Shown here piece by piece: positions 39,616 to 54,639 of a stretch of DNA of 64,000 nt (positions are counted from its first letter, which is position 1; the number at the start of each line of letters is the position of its first letter). The DNA is from Parus major (Eukaryota > Chordata > Aves > Passeriformes > Paridae). The notes below the pieces were generated by a model. That model ran no database searches, had not been told where the DNA came from, and saw only the letters and a list, made by a program, of their open reading frames with translations. The stretch is from NCBI RefSeq assembly GCF_001522545.3, contig NC_031776.1, positions 30,594,342 to 30,658,341 on the forward strand. The letters are read 5' to 3'. The position numbers were made by a program, and so were the translations under genes.

Positions 39616-41830
39616 AGCCACAGGGACTGTTACAATCTATATTCACATATGTCTTTCAGCACAAAGACAGGATTCTGAAGTATTATGAAAGGTTGGTTTA
39701 TGTGCATGTTAATGTATGCCTATGAATTATGTAAGTGCAAAGAGAGCCAAAAAATATATCACAGCATACCTACCTACCTCTATTCACATTCCATCTAGCA
39801 GTGTGGCTTCACAGGAGAAAGGTGACAGCCACAATTCCCACATTTTAGGTTTTGACTGCTGTCAAGTAGCTTCACATCTTTTTGCTTCTATGTGTCTGTT
39901 GGCAAAAAAGGTCTGTCCTCCACTACAGGGGGATTTTCAATATAGATTAATTACTTATCAGATCCATAAGAGCAAGAAAAAACCTCCTTGTGAAATGTGG
40001 CATAGCAGTATGTGCTCTGTGCAGTTAAGAATCTTGGTTTATTTTTCTCCAGTGGTGCTGTGTTTCTATCATTCACTTCCTTTATCAAGAAATACCTTCA
40101 TGTGTGTTTCTTCTTGGAAGCTATAAATGAAGCAAATTCCATTTTTAATCTCATGTCGTTTCAGTAACAGATGCAGGCATGTAACTGTTTTTGGACAAGT
40201 TGATAATCCTCCACAAAATCTGAGTATGTTAGGACTCTGCCCATCTATACCTCACTAATCCTAAACTTCACAGTTTAGAGTCACAGGTAGAATATTTAAC
40301 TGCAGAACTGCAACAAAAGCTTCTTCTTGCCTTTCTCCATGATGGTAGGAAATTTAATGACAAGCTTTATAGCAGTTACATCAAATATTTTTACTTTTTT
40401 CACTCATAAGAACCGGGAATTATATGCACAAACGGTATTGTCAAACCTTTTTTTTTTTTTCTTGTGTGCATATTTCAGCAGTTACAAGTTACAGGTGTCA
40501 TATACCCAGACATAGAAAAAAATGTGATATTTGACATTTGCTTTTGGTTTGTGGGTTTTACCCTTTCAATTAAAATAGTTCTCTAAAGACGTCTCTACTA
40601 GCTATGCCTTTTAGAGTCATAGGAGCAGACTTCCTGAATAACTGGGAAAGATTTTGTATGACTAATTGGATAAATTTGGATTTCCCCTATATAGTCTCCT
40701 CCTTTTTGGAGCTGAAAACCATCAGTTGTGTTTTGACAGAGGCTTATGGTCAATGAAGAATCTCCTGAGCACAGCGCTGCAATATGCAATGCTAAAACAC
40801 CTGACTTTACACACAGTAACTTCCCTGCAAGAACAAAAGATATTAATAATACTTTAAGCAGGCAAAAATTCATCATTGACAGAAGTAGGTTTAGAAATAA
40901 GTCATTTTTATGCAGACTTAACTAATGATTGAGATGACAGACTGCCAAAAACTGTAATGCAAACTTGAAACACCAAAACCCAGAAAATTCATAAAATAGC
41001 CTTAGAATGGTAGTATCAAAAACTGTCCTATTTATATGTCCTTGAGTTGTAAATACAGATAAGTTCTTTTAAGTCTAACATGTGAAAGCTTAACACATGA
41101 GAGCTCAAACTGAAGAAAACAAGCCTACACAGTGATTCCTGTCAGAAACCATTAACTTCACTTGCCAAAAAAAGCCACTGTTGTTGCTGAAACAATCCCC
41201 AGGAATACAGCTCACCAGTTATAAAGAAGGCTGCACACTTAGCACAGAATTTCTCTGTCAGGACTTTCAGCAGTGCAGAGACACACAGAAATGACTATAG
41301 ATAAATTTTCCCATTTTACTGCTGCGTTACATGAAGTGGGTGGAGCATAAGCAGCACGTTAGAGATGCTCTGTGACCAAAATTGCCTTTAGCATTAAATT
41401 AACTGCACAAGCTGACTTGAATGGACTGATGGGGAAGAATGTAATTCCTGGAATTAAACATCTTATTATATTTTTGTACATCAAAACCTCCCTAATAGAA
41501 GGAAATAAACTTTAGCCTGTAGTCTAAACAAACTTCTCACCATCTCGCAGGATAACATTTGTGAGACATAAATAAAAGATGTAAACCATTTTCAGTATCC
41601 CTAGATACTCCATACAACCAAAGTTTGGTAAGGTTTGGGTGTTTTTTAAATTTTTTATCAATAGAATCACCTCAGAAATATGCTTAACCCAGCAAGACAA
41701 AGAAAGGAAATACCCCAAACCTCAATCTTTACTCCCAGAGTACTGGCAGTAGACTGAAAGGAGGATAAAGAGACAAGACAAGAGCTCACAAAAATGTGTG
41801 GAAAATATTCCTGGTGTCATCACCAGGAAA

Positions 41831-41892
<62 letters not shown>
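41831..41892. repeat. (ATAG)n microsatellite
   Basis: There are about 15.5 uninterrupted ATAG/GATA units over 62 bases. The run is pure, which suggests it is length-variable. On the minus strand it produces a meaningless Ser-Ile-Tyr-Leu repeating frame. Confidence 0.97.
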
Positions 41893-44800
41893 GTCTTCAG
41901 CTGGGTGATGTAACAGAAAGAAATTCTGTAGTTCATGGCTCATTGAAACCAAGCTGATCTACGTAAAATAAGCAGTGTACAAAACATTAGATTGGCTTGA
42001 AAATTAATTACACCCAGCAGGAAGAATTTGATTCATCCAGATTAGTTACTAAAATGCCCTCAGGGGGTAGATATAATCTTTCCTTAGAAACAAATTAAAG
42101 ATACGATTCCCAGTGTCATGCTTTGAACATATAATCAATACTCCCATTACTAAAATTTCCACTGTGAACTTCCTTAAAATGATATCAGCCAGAGTAATTT
42201 TGAAATCTGAAAGAAGAGCTGACAAGAGGAAAGCCTATGGTTACACATGACAAAGGCACCCAGTTAACCTCCATGGATGTGAGTATTGCAGCATGCACAT
42301 ATTTTCCAGCCACTTCTTAGGAATTACATGCCATGGGAGCACACTGGAGCTCCAGCAGGCATAGCAAGGTATATCACCTGCAAATGAGAACACTTTTATT
42401 TCATGGACATAATGTTCTACAATAAAAGATGCCCACAAGGAGTCTTCAAAGGTGTTTAAGCCACTGCTCTTATGACATCAATGCACAACAAATTTGATTA
42501 GCAAACTGACAACACGCAATCCACCACTTTAAATTCATACTTTTTTAAATTCAGCTATTCTTGTCTTTTTTTTTTTTCATGAGGCATCTATCCAAAAGAT
42601 TCTAGAGAAGCTAAATAAGTAAAATTATAGTGATGACTTAATATCTGACCCTGATTATAGTTTCAATTAGTATTGCAATTTAGGAGTTATGTATATTGGG
42701 GCTAGAAATTTAGCCTGCTGGAAAAATACAAAAGTTAAAAACCAAAAGATTTTCTGTTTTTTACCAAGACAACACTGCACTGTATCATGAACTTCTCATT
42801 TTCTAGCAATCCTTCCATACATTTTATAACCTGTGAACTGTCTAATCCTATACACCAAGGGTCTTTCTTGATATCAAAGCTTAAAAACTCAGACACTTAA
42901 CTGCACAAAAGAATTCTGCAATTCTATTCTACTCCTGTGATGACTAAACTGAGAAAATTAGACTGTGAAAACTAGAAATTAAAATAGAAAGAAGACAAAA
43001 GATGCCTAATACTGGGTTTATGAGCAAGGTTTTCCATGTTTACAGCTATGCTCTCTCTTTCATATTTGTTCTAAATGCTAGTCCTCAATAGAGCAATATG
43101 TAATTGAGCAGCAAAGAATATAAAAAATGTAAATAGAACTGTAAGAGCAAAAACATCTTAAAATTATAAATAAGATAGATGGTTAATGACAACTGTAAAT
43201 TTATCTCTTATCTAAAGATCCATTCTGAGATGCACATGAGACAGACGTGGTCTGTCAGTCAGTTCTCAGAAGTCATTGCCAGGACAGGTTTTTAAATTAT
43301 GGAAATTTAAAAAATTGAACTAAATTGGTGAGGAAGGAGAAGACAGAAGATGGCTAAAACTTGGATATTAGTTTTTAAGTCAACAATAGCAGTATCACAA
43401 CTTGTAAATGAGATTAAGAAAGCTGTCAGAACACTTTTGCTGCAGCGGAACAAGCCCATGATAAATCTATGAAACTATTATAATAAAAGTATCTAAATCA
43501 TGGGTAAATTAAATTTGTAGCTTGCATAAATCACACATTGCTACATATCAGAGTTATATGCTTTCCATGACATGAAAAATGATGAGATTTCACATAAAAC
43601 ACTGAAAGAAGGAACAGTTCTTCTGACCAACATTCCAAGTTCTCCAAAAGGGGTCTAAAGACCTCTTAAAATTAATTGCACACAAGTATGAACTCTAACT
43701 ATCAGTATATAATCAGCTGTATGAATTTTACTGTATCATTCATCTTAAATTCTCTCAGACTTAACACAATCAACAAGAAAAGTTTCTCCAGAAAGATGCA
43801 ATACCTGCAAACAGCCTCTCTTAGCATGAAATTAAAGTCAGGCTCCAGTGAATAGGCTCTGCCGGGCACACTCCTCTTGTGCACGTTCCAGGACATTGCC
43901 AGTTCCTTTTTCTGACTTGGACAAATGACTCCTCACAAAGGGCTACTCAGGAACTGAGCTGATTTTTAAAAAGCATTAACGTGGCCCCACACTGAGCAGA
44001 GACTCTTCTGCATGAAGCCTTCATTACTCATACATTTCAAATCTGTTGCATTAGCACATGGGACATCAGAACCACTCATTCTGTCTGGTGCTCTGTTCCA
44101 AAGTCCACAGAGCTCCTGTTCCCACTTGCTGCTGGGGAAATCAGGCTTTTTCTTCACCACATGTTAGCCACTGTCTGACCTACATCAGGAAGAAGAATGA
44201 ATCTTCCACTAATCCACATCCTAATAGCCAGACTTTCTTAAACCCCAAACAGGAAAGCCAGGCATGTGACAAGAAGTGTTATTCCTGCCCCCACCTTTCA
44301 TTAATATTCTTCTTCAACTTCTTTTTCATATCCTTTTTTCCTCTTTGCAAAAAACAGAGCAAATTAATGACTTTTATAATAATCTACTGTGTTCAGAAAT
44401 TACAAAGATATGATCTGCCATTACTCTGTTTATCAGGAAGCGAGGTATCTCTGTTGTAGTATTTAATACAATAAACCTTTTAAATCAGCTTTAACAGAAC
44501 TCAATCAGAACGTACTTGCAGTGAGTAATATTCTGTACTGGACCTGCAAGTTTTTTATTGAAATAGCATCATCTATGCCACACTAAATTTTGAAACCCAT
44601 AATTATACAGTGGATTGATTTTTTTATTTTTTTTTTCCTTTCCAAAGGTTCTTAATCCAATTTGGGAGCCTGCAGACTTAGACCAGGTAAGCAGAGGTTT
44701 CATTTTCTCGATTAGTGAGAAGACTGGTGCAGACTGAAAACTTCACTACACAGGACAGGCACCTTTGGAAATGTGTGTCAGGTATTTTTCAATTCAGGAT

Positions 44801-47800
44801 TTTTAGAAAATGTATTTGGAAAAGGTCTTGCATAATCAGTAGCATGGTGATTAGACCATGGAGCTTGGAAATTCAGATAGAAAAACATTTTCCTGACATC
44901 CAAAGCTGTTCTCTCCCATTTACCCCATTTTTCATGATCAAGTATTTTCTAATATTAACTCAATGCTGCTTAATTCTCTTGACCAACTGCTACTTCCCTT
45001 TGTTGTTCAGGCAAGTATTCAATGCCTGATGAGGAATTCAATCCTATTACACACCTTATGAAGTTCATCTGAGCCAAGACTTTTGTTGCAGGTGTGACAT
45101 TGCTTTACTGAAAAAACAAAGATTTACTGTGCAAAACACTGTGTTGTCATTCTACAGATGAGAAGTCTCATGTATAAAAGTTTACATATATGCATGACAA
45201 ACAAATTTGGTTTTCCTTTACAAGTAGTTTCTTTGGCTGCCTCCGCAGGATACATGAAGACAGGGACTGAAATCCCCATCTCAGAAATTGGGTTTTTTGG
45301 CTCTCAGGTACCCAGAGCAGCTGCTGGTGAGGCCCCAGGGACACCTCCTGCAATCCCAAACCCACACAAGGGAGGCCCACAGTGAAAGCTGTAACAAAAT
45401 CAAGACTTTTCCCTCTCAACCCTGCATTCCATTTACAAAAATTGTGGCAAAATGAAGCCTTCTGCTCTGCCACCCCCCCAAAAAATAAACACATAGATAT
45501 TTATCAGGTAGCCTGTTTAAGAGGTTATTCTCTTAAAGGAGAGGAGCTGTTTCTACCCACATCCTACTGGGGAATTTAGTTTTGCTGTAAAACTCCTGTG
45601 GAAGCACTTGTCTCCCTGTTCTGAACACCTTAAAACCAAAAGAACCCGTAAATCCTGTAATAAATGTTTAGCCTTGCTTTGTTTTCAAATATGCTTTTTA
45701 AAATATAATTTAAAATACTTGACAAGAAGCATTTTTCACCAAGCACAAGTTAACTGAAATTACCATTCTTGATTCTGGAAAGGGAGACAAGACAACAAGG
45801 ATTTATCACTTTTCCTGCTCAGTTCTCTGAGCTCTGGCTAAGGTGGATCTTTTTCAATGGGAGTCACTTGCCTGTGCCTGAGCAAAGGCACAAACTTCCT
45901 GTGCTGAAATCACTGCCCCTGCCCACAGATCCCATTTCATACCATAACTGCACAGTTTGGATTAGTCACACCAGATTCAGGTGGACTGTGCTCTTCTGTT
46001 ACTCACTCATCATTAGGAACACAACACCAAAGCACGTGTTGGATTATTCCAGAGGCCCACAAGGCAGATTTTATATAAGTGTCCATGTACAACTCCTTTG
46101 AAAGACATCAGCTCTGATGATCAGCCACTGAGGATGAGGTTAGAAATAATGGGGTCAGTAGCCACTTGAAACATTTTTACGGCTTCCATTAAATGCAATC
46201 TGTCTGTGAAAGACTCGACATCTGTTTAGAGTTCATTTGTGTCTTCTCATTCATACTTTTTTTTTTCACCTGGTAGATGGACCAGATTTCACTTACCAAG
46301 ATTTTCTTTCAGTGTTTAAATACTTCCCATCCTATCTCTTTATTCCACATATAATTTCATGGAAATAGTAGTTAGTGAATTGTTCAGCATTTGTCTGTTT
46401 CTTTAGCTGTGAAACGTCACTATTTTCATTTAGAAGACAACAGAGGAAACAAATCCCAAGAGATTTTGAATCATTTTCATAATCTTCTTTTAAAGCCAAC
46501 TGATTTAGGAACAGAAAAATAAAGGGTGAAACATGTTTACATAAATATTTCTTCAGGGCAGAAATTGAAAATTTTAAGCTAGGTATGCTCTTAATTATTA
46601 GATCTTATTGTTTATTATTCAATTATATTGTTTATTAGACTTATATCAGCCCCTGTAGTATGAGACATGACCAATCTTTACAAATCTCTATTTCCATGGA
46701 CCAGGAGGGCAATGAAGCTACTGCTACCATTTATTACATTAACATATTTTTCCAATGTAGATTTTAAATTTCAGAAAGTGAGATTATTTCTCCTTGAAAG
46801 CACTGCTCATCTTCCCAACGTATGTTGAATGTCATTTCTGCAGGATATGCATCCAGAGCAGTGCTGCAGCTCAAATAACCAACGAGCTGGTGTCGATCCT
46901 GAGCAGCAGCTCTGCACTGAGCTCCCTGCACAGCAGCAAGGGAATATTCCTCGGGGGAGCAGGGGATGGAGGACACCAGGTCTGGTGCTGTGGTACTCAC
47001 TGAACACTTACACATCAGCTACCACCCCAATCTGGACTTAACCTGAAATATTTTGGTGGGAGAAGGAGTGTTCTTTTCTTTTTAATTTATCTCTGCAGCT
47101 TCACAGGCTATTAGCTAACTGTAAAACCTGCACTTGTCTTGGAAAATAATAACAAAGCAGGTAAATCAAGTAAACTCTCAGAATACCTAAAATGTACTCT
47201 TGTGTATTACTTGCATTGCTTTTACTGGTATGTACACACAACACACAACAGCAGACACATTTAGAGCATTTAAACACAAAAACTTTAAGAAATAAAAGAT
47301 GATGCTCATTTTTTTTTATTTAATCCCAATGCATTTATGAAATCGAGACCAATATCATTTACAGAATAACCAGCAATGTTTTGTGTCTGTGTAGCAGAAA
47401 TGAGCAGAACTAGCACAAGAATTGGCTGGCACTCTTTAAGCATTAAATTAATCTCAATACTGCAGACATAAATTTCTGTTAGAATTACATAGGAATATAC
47501 AGAGACTAAACGAGATGCTTAAAATAAAATATATTCTTATCTACTATATTTATGGGATAAAAAAAAACACTGGCCCACTTCAACTTAAGCATCAGAATGA
47601 AATCACATCCTCAAAGGAATTAGTTAAACAGCTCTAATCCTTCATCTTCTAAATCCAGCACTAACTCTCAGACTTTATATTGTTTAATCTGAACAGTGAA
47701 GAGGACCATCATCTGTAGTTCTCTGAACAACATTAACCCTTCAAAATGAGAATCACAGGCCCAAGATTCGAGATGAATCTTCCAAGATTCCAAACCTCAT

Positions 47801-50800
47801 CAGTATATTTAACTAGAAACATGACTAATCACATGAGCCTTGCCAAACAGCAGAAACTCAGCAAATATTGGTCTGTTCTGAATGCAAGAATTAGGAAAAT
47901 GGCCATTCAGAAACTCTGCTGGGTGGTAGTCAGTATGTATTTGTAAAGAGAACCTGACATAAGAACAAAAACAGAGCAGCAGTTATGTGTGCTACAAAAT
48001 AGGAGGAGCTCAGTACAGAACAGGTGTGCAACAGCAACAACTGGACACGTAAATATTCCACAGTGAGATCATGGAAGGAGTATGTGCCACCAGTGCTCCT
48101 GACAAGGTGGGACATGAAGATTCTTGGCCTAATTTTAGGCACAAAAATTTATGGGCAACAAATACCTATCAAAAAAGTAGAGCCAGTCAAGAAAATAAAA
48201 GAAAGTTTTTACTTTCTAATTACCTGGTTATAGTATAAATTACAAATTCTACTCCACCACAGGAATGTTGGTTAATAATTAGATTAATATCTATATTAAA
48301 ATGCCAGATTATTGTAAACAGAGACTGTATCTTTTAGATTCAAAACTATTAACTACTCAATAACCTTCATAAATTGGAGGGGAGGTTTTTGAAGAACCTA
48401 GACAAAAAAATAAAGCACTGAGTTTTTCTCATTGCACAGTATTTCATTTCATTAGGACTTCATCAATGCCAATACTGCTCCATAGCATGTGCCAACCTAA
48501 TGATAAAAGGTTATTTCAAATTTTCATATACTCCAGATGGCAATGATTCAGAAAGAATCTCACTCTTTATTTCAGCAGGATTAGGAAACCTTTTATGACA
48601 ACCTCAATTGACATTTCTCATCCTGCCAGCACTACAGTGGATGCCTGTGTTTCACATTGCAGTTGCCACTATAATTGTACTATTACACACTGGTTGGGAA
48701 TACACATATAGCACTGCAATAAACACTAAATATGTCACAAAATATGCAGCACAGGGCTCACAGTGAAATGCAGGCAAGTCTGAAATGGGAAAATATCTTT
48801 CATTACTTTGCAATGCTATAAATTTCAGCTGAATGAAACCCAGAATATTTTAAATATTTTCACAAGGACACTCACTAAAGTACAAAGCTAGTGAAACCAG
48901 TGACCCATTATTCTCCCCAGTATACACTAAAATTGTTGACAATTATTCCAGAAACAAATCCAAATGGCCTGTTTGAAACTCAATATTTTTTTAACATTCC
49001 ACAGTAAATTTTACACACCAGTATGAGACCCTCCCACTATGCACTACTGCATAGGCCTGAACAAAAGTAGCTCTTTTCTCAGTGAAGGGCTGAGACTATG
49101 AAGAACAGAATTTGAGAGACATTTGCCTTTTAAGGAATACATTGACAGCTGGATATTTTTGTGGTTTGTCTCTGCACAGTTTGAGAATAAAAGTGTAGCA
49201 GCAGCAGCAATTTGCAGTACTTGAGAAGATGAAGAAATACTTTAACACAATTCATAATCTGAGATACACTTGCACTCAACAAGCCAATGGGAGGGATCTC
49301 CACTGTAGACCACTTTTAACACAAACTCACTTTGATGTGCTGTAATTGTGACTGTAATTAAATCATCAAGACCCTGGCTTCTTAATCTACTGATTACCTT
49401 GCTCTGCCTTACCTGCTTTTCATAAAGTAGTAGTGCTGGTCAGAAATTTCTGTTTTGTTACTGATTTTTCCAGTGAAAAGCAATATACACAAGGGCATTG
49501 TTACTTGCTTATAATCCATATGTGACCTGTAAAGGATTGTCTTTCTCATGGTTAGTAGATACAAACTGGAAGGAATCTTCCAAATGAAGACAAACAGTGC
49601 ACAGCAATAAAAGCACAGACAACTCAGTGCCTACAAAAAGGCTTTAGGATGAAGGATGAAACCTGCAGCAAAAGACAGAAAAATGTTTCCTTCTGATCAG
49701 GTGAGGCAGTGTCTCAAACCATGCCACATTCTTTCAATTAATGGATTGTGGCTTGCAAACACTGATAAGGGTACTACAATTTAATAATCTAATCTGTATT
49801 CCTAGAGAATGAAAGCTCAGTTCAAAACACATAATTGGCTTGGATTTCCAGTTCTGGCATGATGTACATCTTTCTCTGCTATTTACTGGCATGGAAAAAT
49901 GGACAACTAAATCCCACAGAGATCAAAGAGCAAAAAACACTTGCAGAAAAGGTATGTAAAGTTCTAAAATGCAGCACAACCTCCTGTGCTAAAACAAGAC
50001 TACAGAAATCCCTTGCATTGTTAAGCCTCATGATCTCACATCTCCTCCTAACAACTTTTCTCATGACAAATGCAGCTCCACCCTGGTGTGCCACCTCTTC
50101 CTATCTGGAACAGTGGTGAAAACCAAGAAGAGTAAAATCCTTAATCTTCCTAGAAAGCAATTGAACTGGGATTCAGTTATCATGGAACAGAATGATGCAA
50201 AAGAATAATCTTCTCCGAGGTAAAATGTAAACTAAGAGTGTTCAACTACATCCTGAAAGGCTAAAAATGATCTCTATTATGTGAATTGGTCTGAACTGGA
50301 TTTGTAATTTCTCTGCATCCTTAATTATCTGGTTGTCACAAGAGGAGCTCATTGTTTGATGCAATACAATATTCTACTGACATCCTTGGGACAATGCTTT
50401 CAGGATAACCTGTCTGTAGTTATTACAGTGCATGCTTAGAAGATGGGTGTTTTCTGAAATGCATATTTAATTAATGCTATTTTACACACAGTTTGGCTGA
50501 AGGGTAGTAGTGCCCAATTGGTACAACTTGAGATTATGGGATGGACACTACACACAGAATTAAAACCACATTAAACTGAAACATTCATTCAAATCAATCT
50601 ATATTTGCTTACAGTATCTGCAAACTGAAGCACACATTATGACCAAAGATAATCTCATTAAGATTTTTTGGCAATGCTCTACAATAGAAGCTATCTGAAA
50701 TAGAAGGCAATAATTGTTACTAAATTGTGACAGAATCCCTGTGGAGTTAGGAGTTATAACAATATCAGTCATGTAAGTTCAGGATGATTAATGATGCAGC

Positions 50801-50922
50801 AAAAACTATCAAGATTGTAGTAATTAACCCTTTACAGACAAAGCAGACAGTAATTAGTGAGATCCCTTCCTGCCAGAAGCCAGACATACCCAACTCTTAT
50901 TGTTACATTTTTAGTGCAGTTA

Positions 50923-50980
50923 CCTGGCACCTTTCAGGTGCCAGGGGACCATATCCCCTTCATACCAGGGGATATGGTCC
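50923..50980. repeat. Two abutting perfect hairpins (10-bp and 13-bp stems)
   Basis: The first hairpin is CCTGGCACCT (50923-50932), loop TTC, AGGTGCCAGG (50936-50945). The second starts at the very next base: GGACCATATCCCC begins at 50946 and ends at 50958, loop of nine bases, GGGGATATGGTCC at 50968-50980. Both stems are perfect, with no mismatches. The segment is much GC-richer than its surroundings. No known element is recognised. Confidence 0.85.
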
Positions 50981-52357
50981 ACCAGTTTTCCTTATTTATT
51001 TGAATAGTTTGAATCATGTCAGATGACTTAAAACTGTTCCATTTGTCCCTCAGATTTTCATTTTTAAGTAGGGAAATGCCTGTTCCTTTCCAAGGGGCAT
51101 TCCCTCTGCTAAGTCTAAATCTAAACCTGGGCAGAATCAGAAGAAAGACCTCACAGCTGTTCTTGCTGAAACTGATGGATTAAAACCAAGCATCTTTTCT
51201 TTTTTAAATCCCATTTTTTCCTCTACATGACATATGTCAAGAAAATGAACAGGCAACATGCATGCAGCTGAAACAAATTCCATATGCCTTCAGGAGATAA
51301 ATCCCTGAGGAAAGACTTGTAGAGTAACTATGAAAATGCAGTATCAGAGTAAGGCATGCATAATTAGAAGAACTACATCTATAAACTAATACAAGGAAAA
51401 CAAATTCCATCCTGTTCTCTTAACATTTATCATATATCCTGAGAAGAAAAACTTCACAAAATCTTGCATTTAGTATAATAGGTTTTTCAGCTTTAACTGT
51501 ACTTACTGCAACCTTTAATAATCATATTTGAAACGTGTGCATAGAGGCAAACACACATCCAAAATGTTTTGGTAAAAGAATAAGATTAAAACTAAATTTT
51601 TAAGTTGCCCTATTCAACTTTGAGCACTGAAAAACAAATGAACTGCTGCACAGCCTGTTACATTAGAACAATACAGTGGAATAATTACAAGTTCTAAGAT
51701 AAAATTAAAATTACCATAATAATTCTCCTGTGAAACAATCCAATCTATGCAGACTACGAATTGCTACTAGGTTGAAAAAATGCATTACCACCTCAAGTCA
51801 GGCAGATAAATAATTCTATTTTCATTACTTAGTGGAGATACTTAAAAGGTTATGCAGAGCAGGATGAAAAACTGATTGTATTTGCAAATTATGTATTGGT
51901 CACATTCAAGAACCAGCTCTTTACCCACACACCAGCATTAGAAAGCCAGCAATGCAAACTGTGAGTAAAGATGTGACTCCACAAAAGTTGCTGACTGAGG
52001 AGAGCAGCAGTCCCAATCTATAGGGCCCACCTTTGTGGGGTTGTTGATGCAACAGGTGGCATCCAGGGACATCTTGGTGCCTGTTTTCCTGTAGAGTTCC
52101 TTGTTCTGCTTCCTTCAGAGTACTTTTGTAAAGGCCTCTTCTCCTCCCTGCCTCATATACACATGAAAACCAGAAAACCTCCCTTTAAACCGAGACAAAA
52201 CAAAGTATTCTTCTACTATTCTACTCAGAGACAAAACAGTCGTGATTTCATGATCTTCTCCTCTTTCCCACAAATCTGTATCTTTTTACTATTTAAGGTA
52301 CTGAACTCCCCAAAAGTACTTGGAACACTCTTTTCCTTCTGCCCCTAATGAGAGGTG

Positions 52358-52468
52358 AGTCATGGAATGGTTTGGGTCAGAATGGTTTGGGTTGGAAAGG
52401 ACCTCAGAAATCCTCTACTTCCAATTCCCTCACCATGGACAGGGATGCCACCCACTAGATCAGATTCA
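52358..52468 (-). mobile_element. CR1 LINE 3'-end fragment, antisense
   Basis: This is the reverse complement of the CR1 3' end. On the plus strand it runs tcatggaatggtttgggt, gttggaaaggacctcag, then a CCATGGACAGGGATGCC block and CCACTAGATCAGATTC. The GAATGGTTTGGGT unit is present twice at the terminus (52365-52377 and 52380-52392), a local duplication at the end of the element. It is short and 5'-truncated, as is usual for CR1. Confidence 0.85.
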
Positions 52469-54639
52469 CAGAAGTCACACCAGAATCTTAAAAAGGACAA
52501 GCATTTTTCAGGATCAGATTTTATCTGCTTGCAATTAAAATGGGAATGTAGGCTCCCTGGTTTATTTTGATGTAAAACTGTAAAGGTAAAACATAGACTC
52601 AGTCAACAAACGGACCTGTGAAGATTCCAATCATGTTCATAAAAGAGAAGTATAATGATGAAGATCGTTTGACTTTATGTCAGCTTTTTAATCAAATTAT
52701 TCCCTCATTGTTTAATTTGCTCTGTACCTACCACCATCAATCTGAATGCTCACCATTGCCCATTAATGTTACATTTACAGTTTACAAGTTTTATAGTACA
52801 GAAAAATTACTGATAGAAGCCACCTCAAGCATCGAACAGGAAAACAACCACAAAAATTGTGATCATAAAATCAAGCTTCTCTCTGATCCATTAGTAAAGA
52901 GGAACAGTCTGTAATGTGCAAATTGTATATTGAACATGGGTTTTCAATCATTTAACAACAGAAACCACAAGTCTGAGAGGATCAGTAAACTAAAATGGGA
53001 TAAATCCATGTTTTTTGGGTAGCAATTAAAACTAATCATGAAATCAGAGGATTAGTCTTATTTATATTGATTTTAAACAAGTGTGTCTTTCTGACTCTCG
53101 GGGGGAAATACTCACTATGAAGAAATCAAAGTGTGGACATCTCGTGTGTGACTTGGTGGAGCACAGGAAAGACCACCAGGTACATGCAATGGAGGCTTGA
53201 AAACTGCTCTGTAATTTCCATATCAGGAAGGGATCATTAATAAAAAGTGTCATTGTACAACACTACAGGGCAGGACAAGAAGTCGAAAAGAGACAGAATC
53301 ACTGGGTTGGTGTAGACAAAAACTTCTGGACAATCCTGCAGATCAAACCAGACTGATGCTTTTAAAAACAGCCTTTTATTTTACCTGAGTCATCCACGAC
53401 AGATCCTAAGGTAACACTTGTTCTTTGCTGGCCTTTTCTCACCTGTCCTTACCTAGTTTAACTCCTCTAATCAACTTCCTGGCACATAATTTCTATTTAC
53501 ACACAACTCTTTGAATTACTGGGTTCAAAAAGATAAATGACAACACTGTTTCAAAGGTGACTCTCCATGGTGATATTCCACTGCAAGGATTTAAGGCCTT
53601 TATCACCACACTGCCTGAGTATTTCCTCCATTTCCTTTTTAATATTCCTTGTTATACAGATACCATGAAATGTAGATAACGTTTTAAAAGTCAAAGGTAT
53701 GCAAACAATCTGAAGTAGGGAATTTTCCATGTTCTGATTCAGAAAGATGGATCTGATTTTTACATTAATGAACTAGACTTTGAAGACTTCAATCCCAATG
53801 AAACAGGAAGCAGAATATCATCTCATGTCTGAGGAATCAGTAAAATGCAATAGAAGCAAGTGTCCAGAAATATGAATATGATGCATCCTGTGAGCACAAA
53901 GACAAACACAAACTAGATACAGGATTTCCTGAGCACACAAATCATCATGGTTTTGCCTCTGGAAGATAAAATTACCTATTTCCCTGGTCCCCATGCAAGA
54001 AGCTTTCAGCAGCTAAGGGCTGTCATGAAACACCACTGCATGATTTACCAGTGCACTGGGTACTGAAATAGGGTTGGCTCTTAATTAAAGGGCCTCAGTG
54101 CCCTCAGAGTCCACAGGAGATGGAGAACTGCAGGTCCCTCCCTGTGCATCTTGAATAACACCTGGAGCAAAGCAATCCTTCGCTCTCTCAAGGTGCTACA
54201 CAAGTCAATATACATCATGCAATATAATCTGCTATAACTTCTGATCCTGGCATGACCTCTGTGTTTCACATTTACCCTCTCTGCAATCACTCTGAGCTCA
54301 TTGCTTTTGTTCTTTCTCAATTTCGTGAAAATATTAGTTCAACCTGATGGTTTCTAATGTGAGAATGAGAATGAGAATTTTGTTGTTGAAGAAAATTGAG
54401 CCACCACACATGTCCTGAGGCTTGTAGACATCCACCACAACCCTGACAACCACCCTGCTGCTCAGAGGTGGAAGAATCAAGATTGAAGGAATGAAGTTGA
54501 GCCTGTGAAGAAGGGATGCTTTTGAATAAGTGCTATTGGTTTTGTCATTGTTCTTCGCTATCCTTCACTATATTTAATTAGCAATAAGTTAAATTATTCT
54601 TTAACGAGTACAACCCTTCCCATGATGGTAACTGGTGAT

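Noticed and set aside
39716..40126. Plus-strand 136-codon frame
   Set aside because: No recognisable family, mixed composition and no promoter or splice support; consistent with a chance open frame.
41722..41952. Minus-strand 76-codon frame with a Ser-Ile-Tyr-Leu repeat
   Set aside because: It is simply the translation of the ATAG microsatellite.
44058..44459. Plus-strand 133-codon frame
   Set aside because: No similarity to a known protein; the Phe-rich segment reflects a T-rich stretch.
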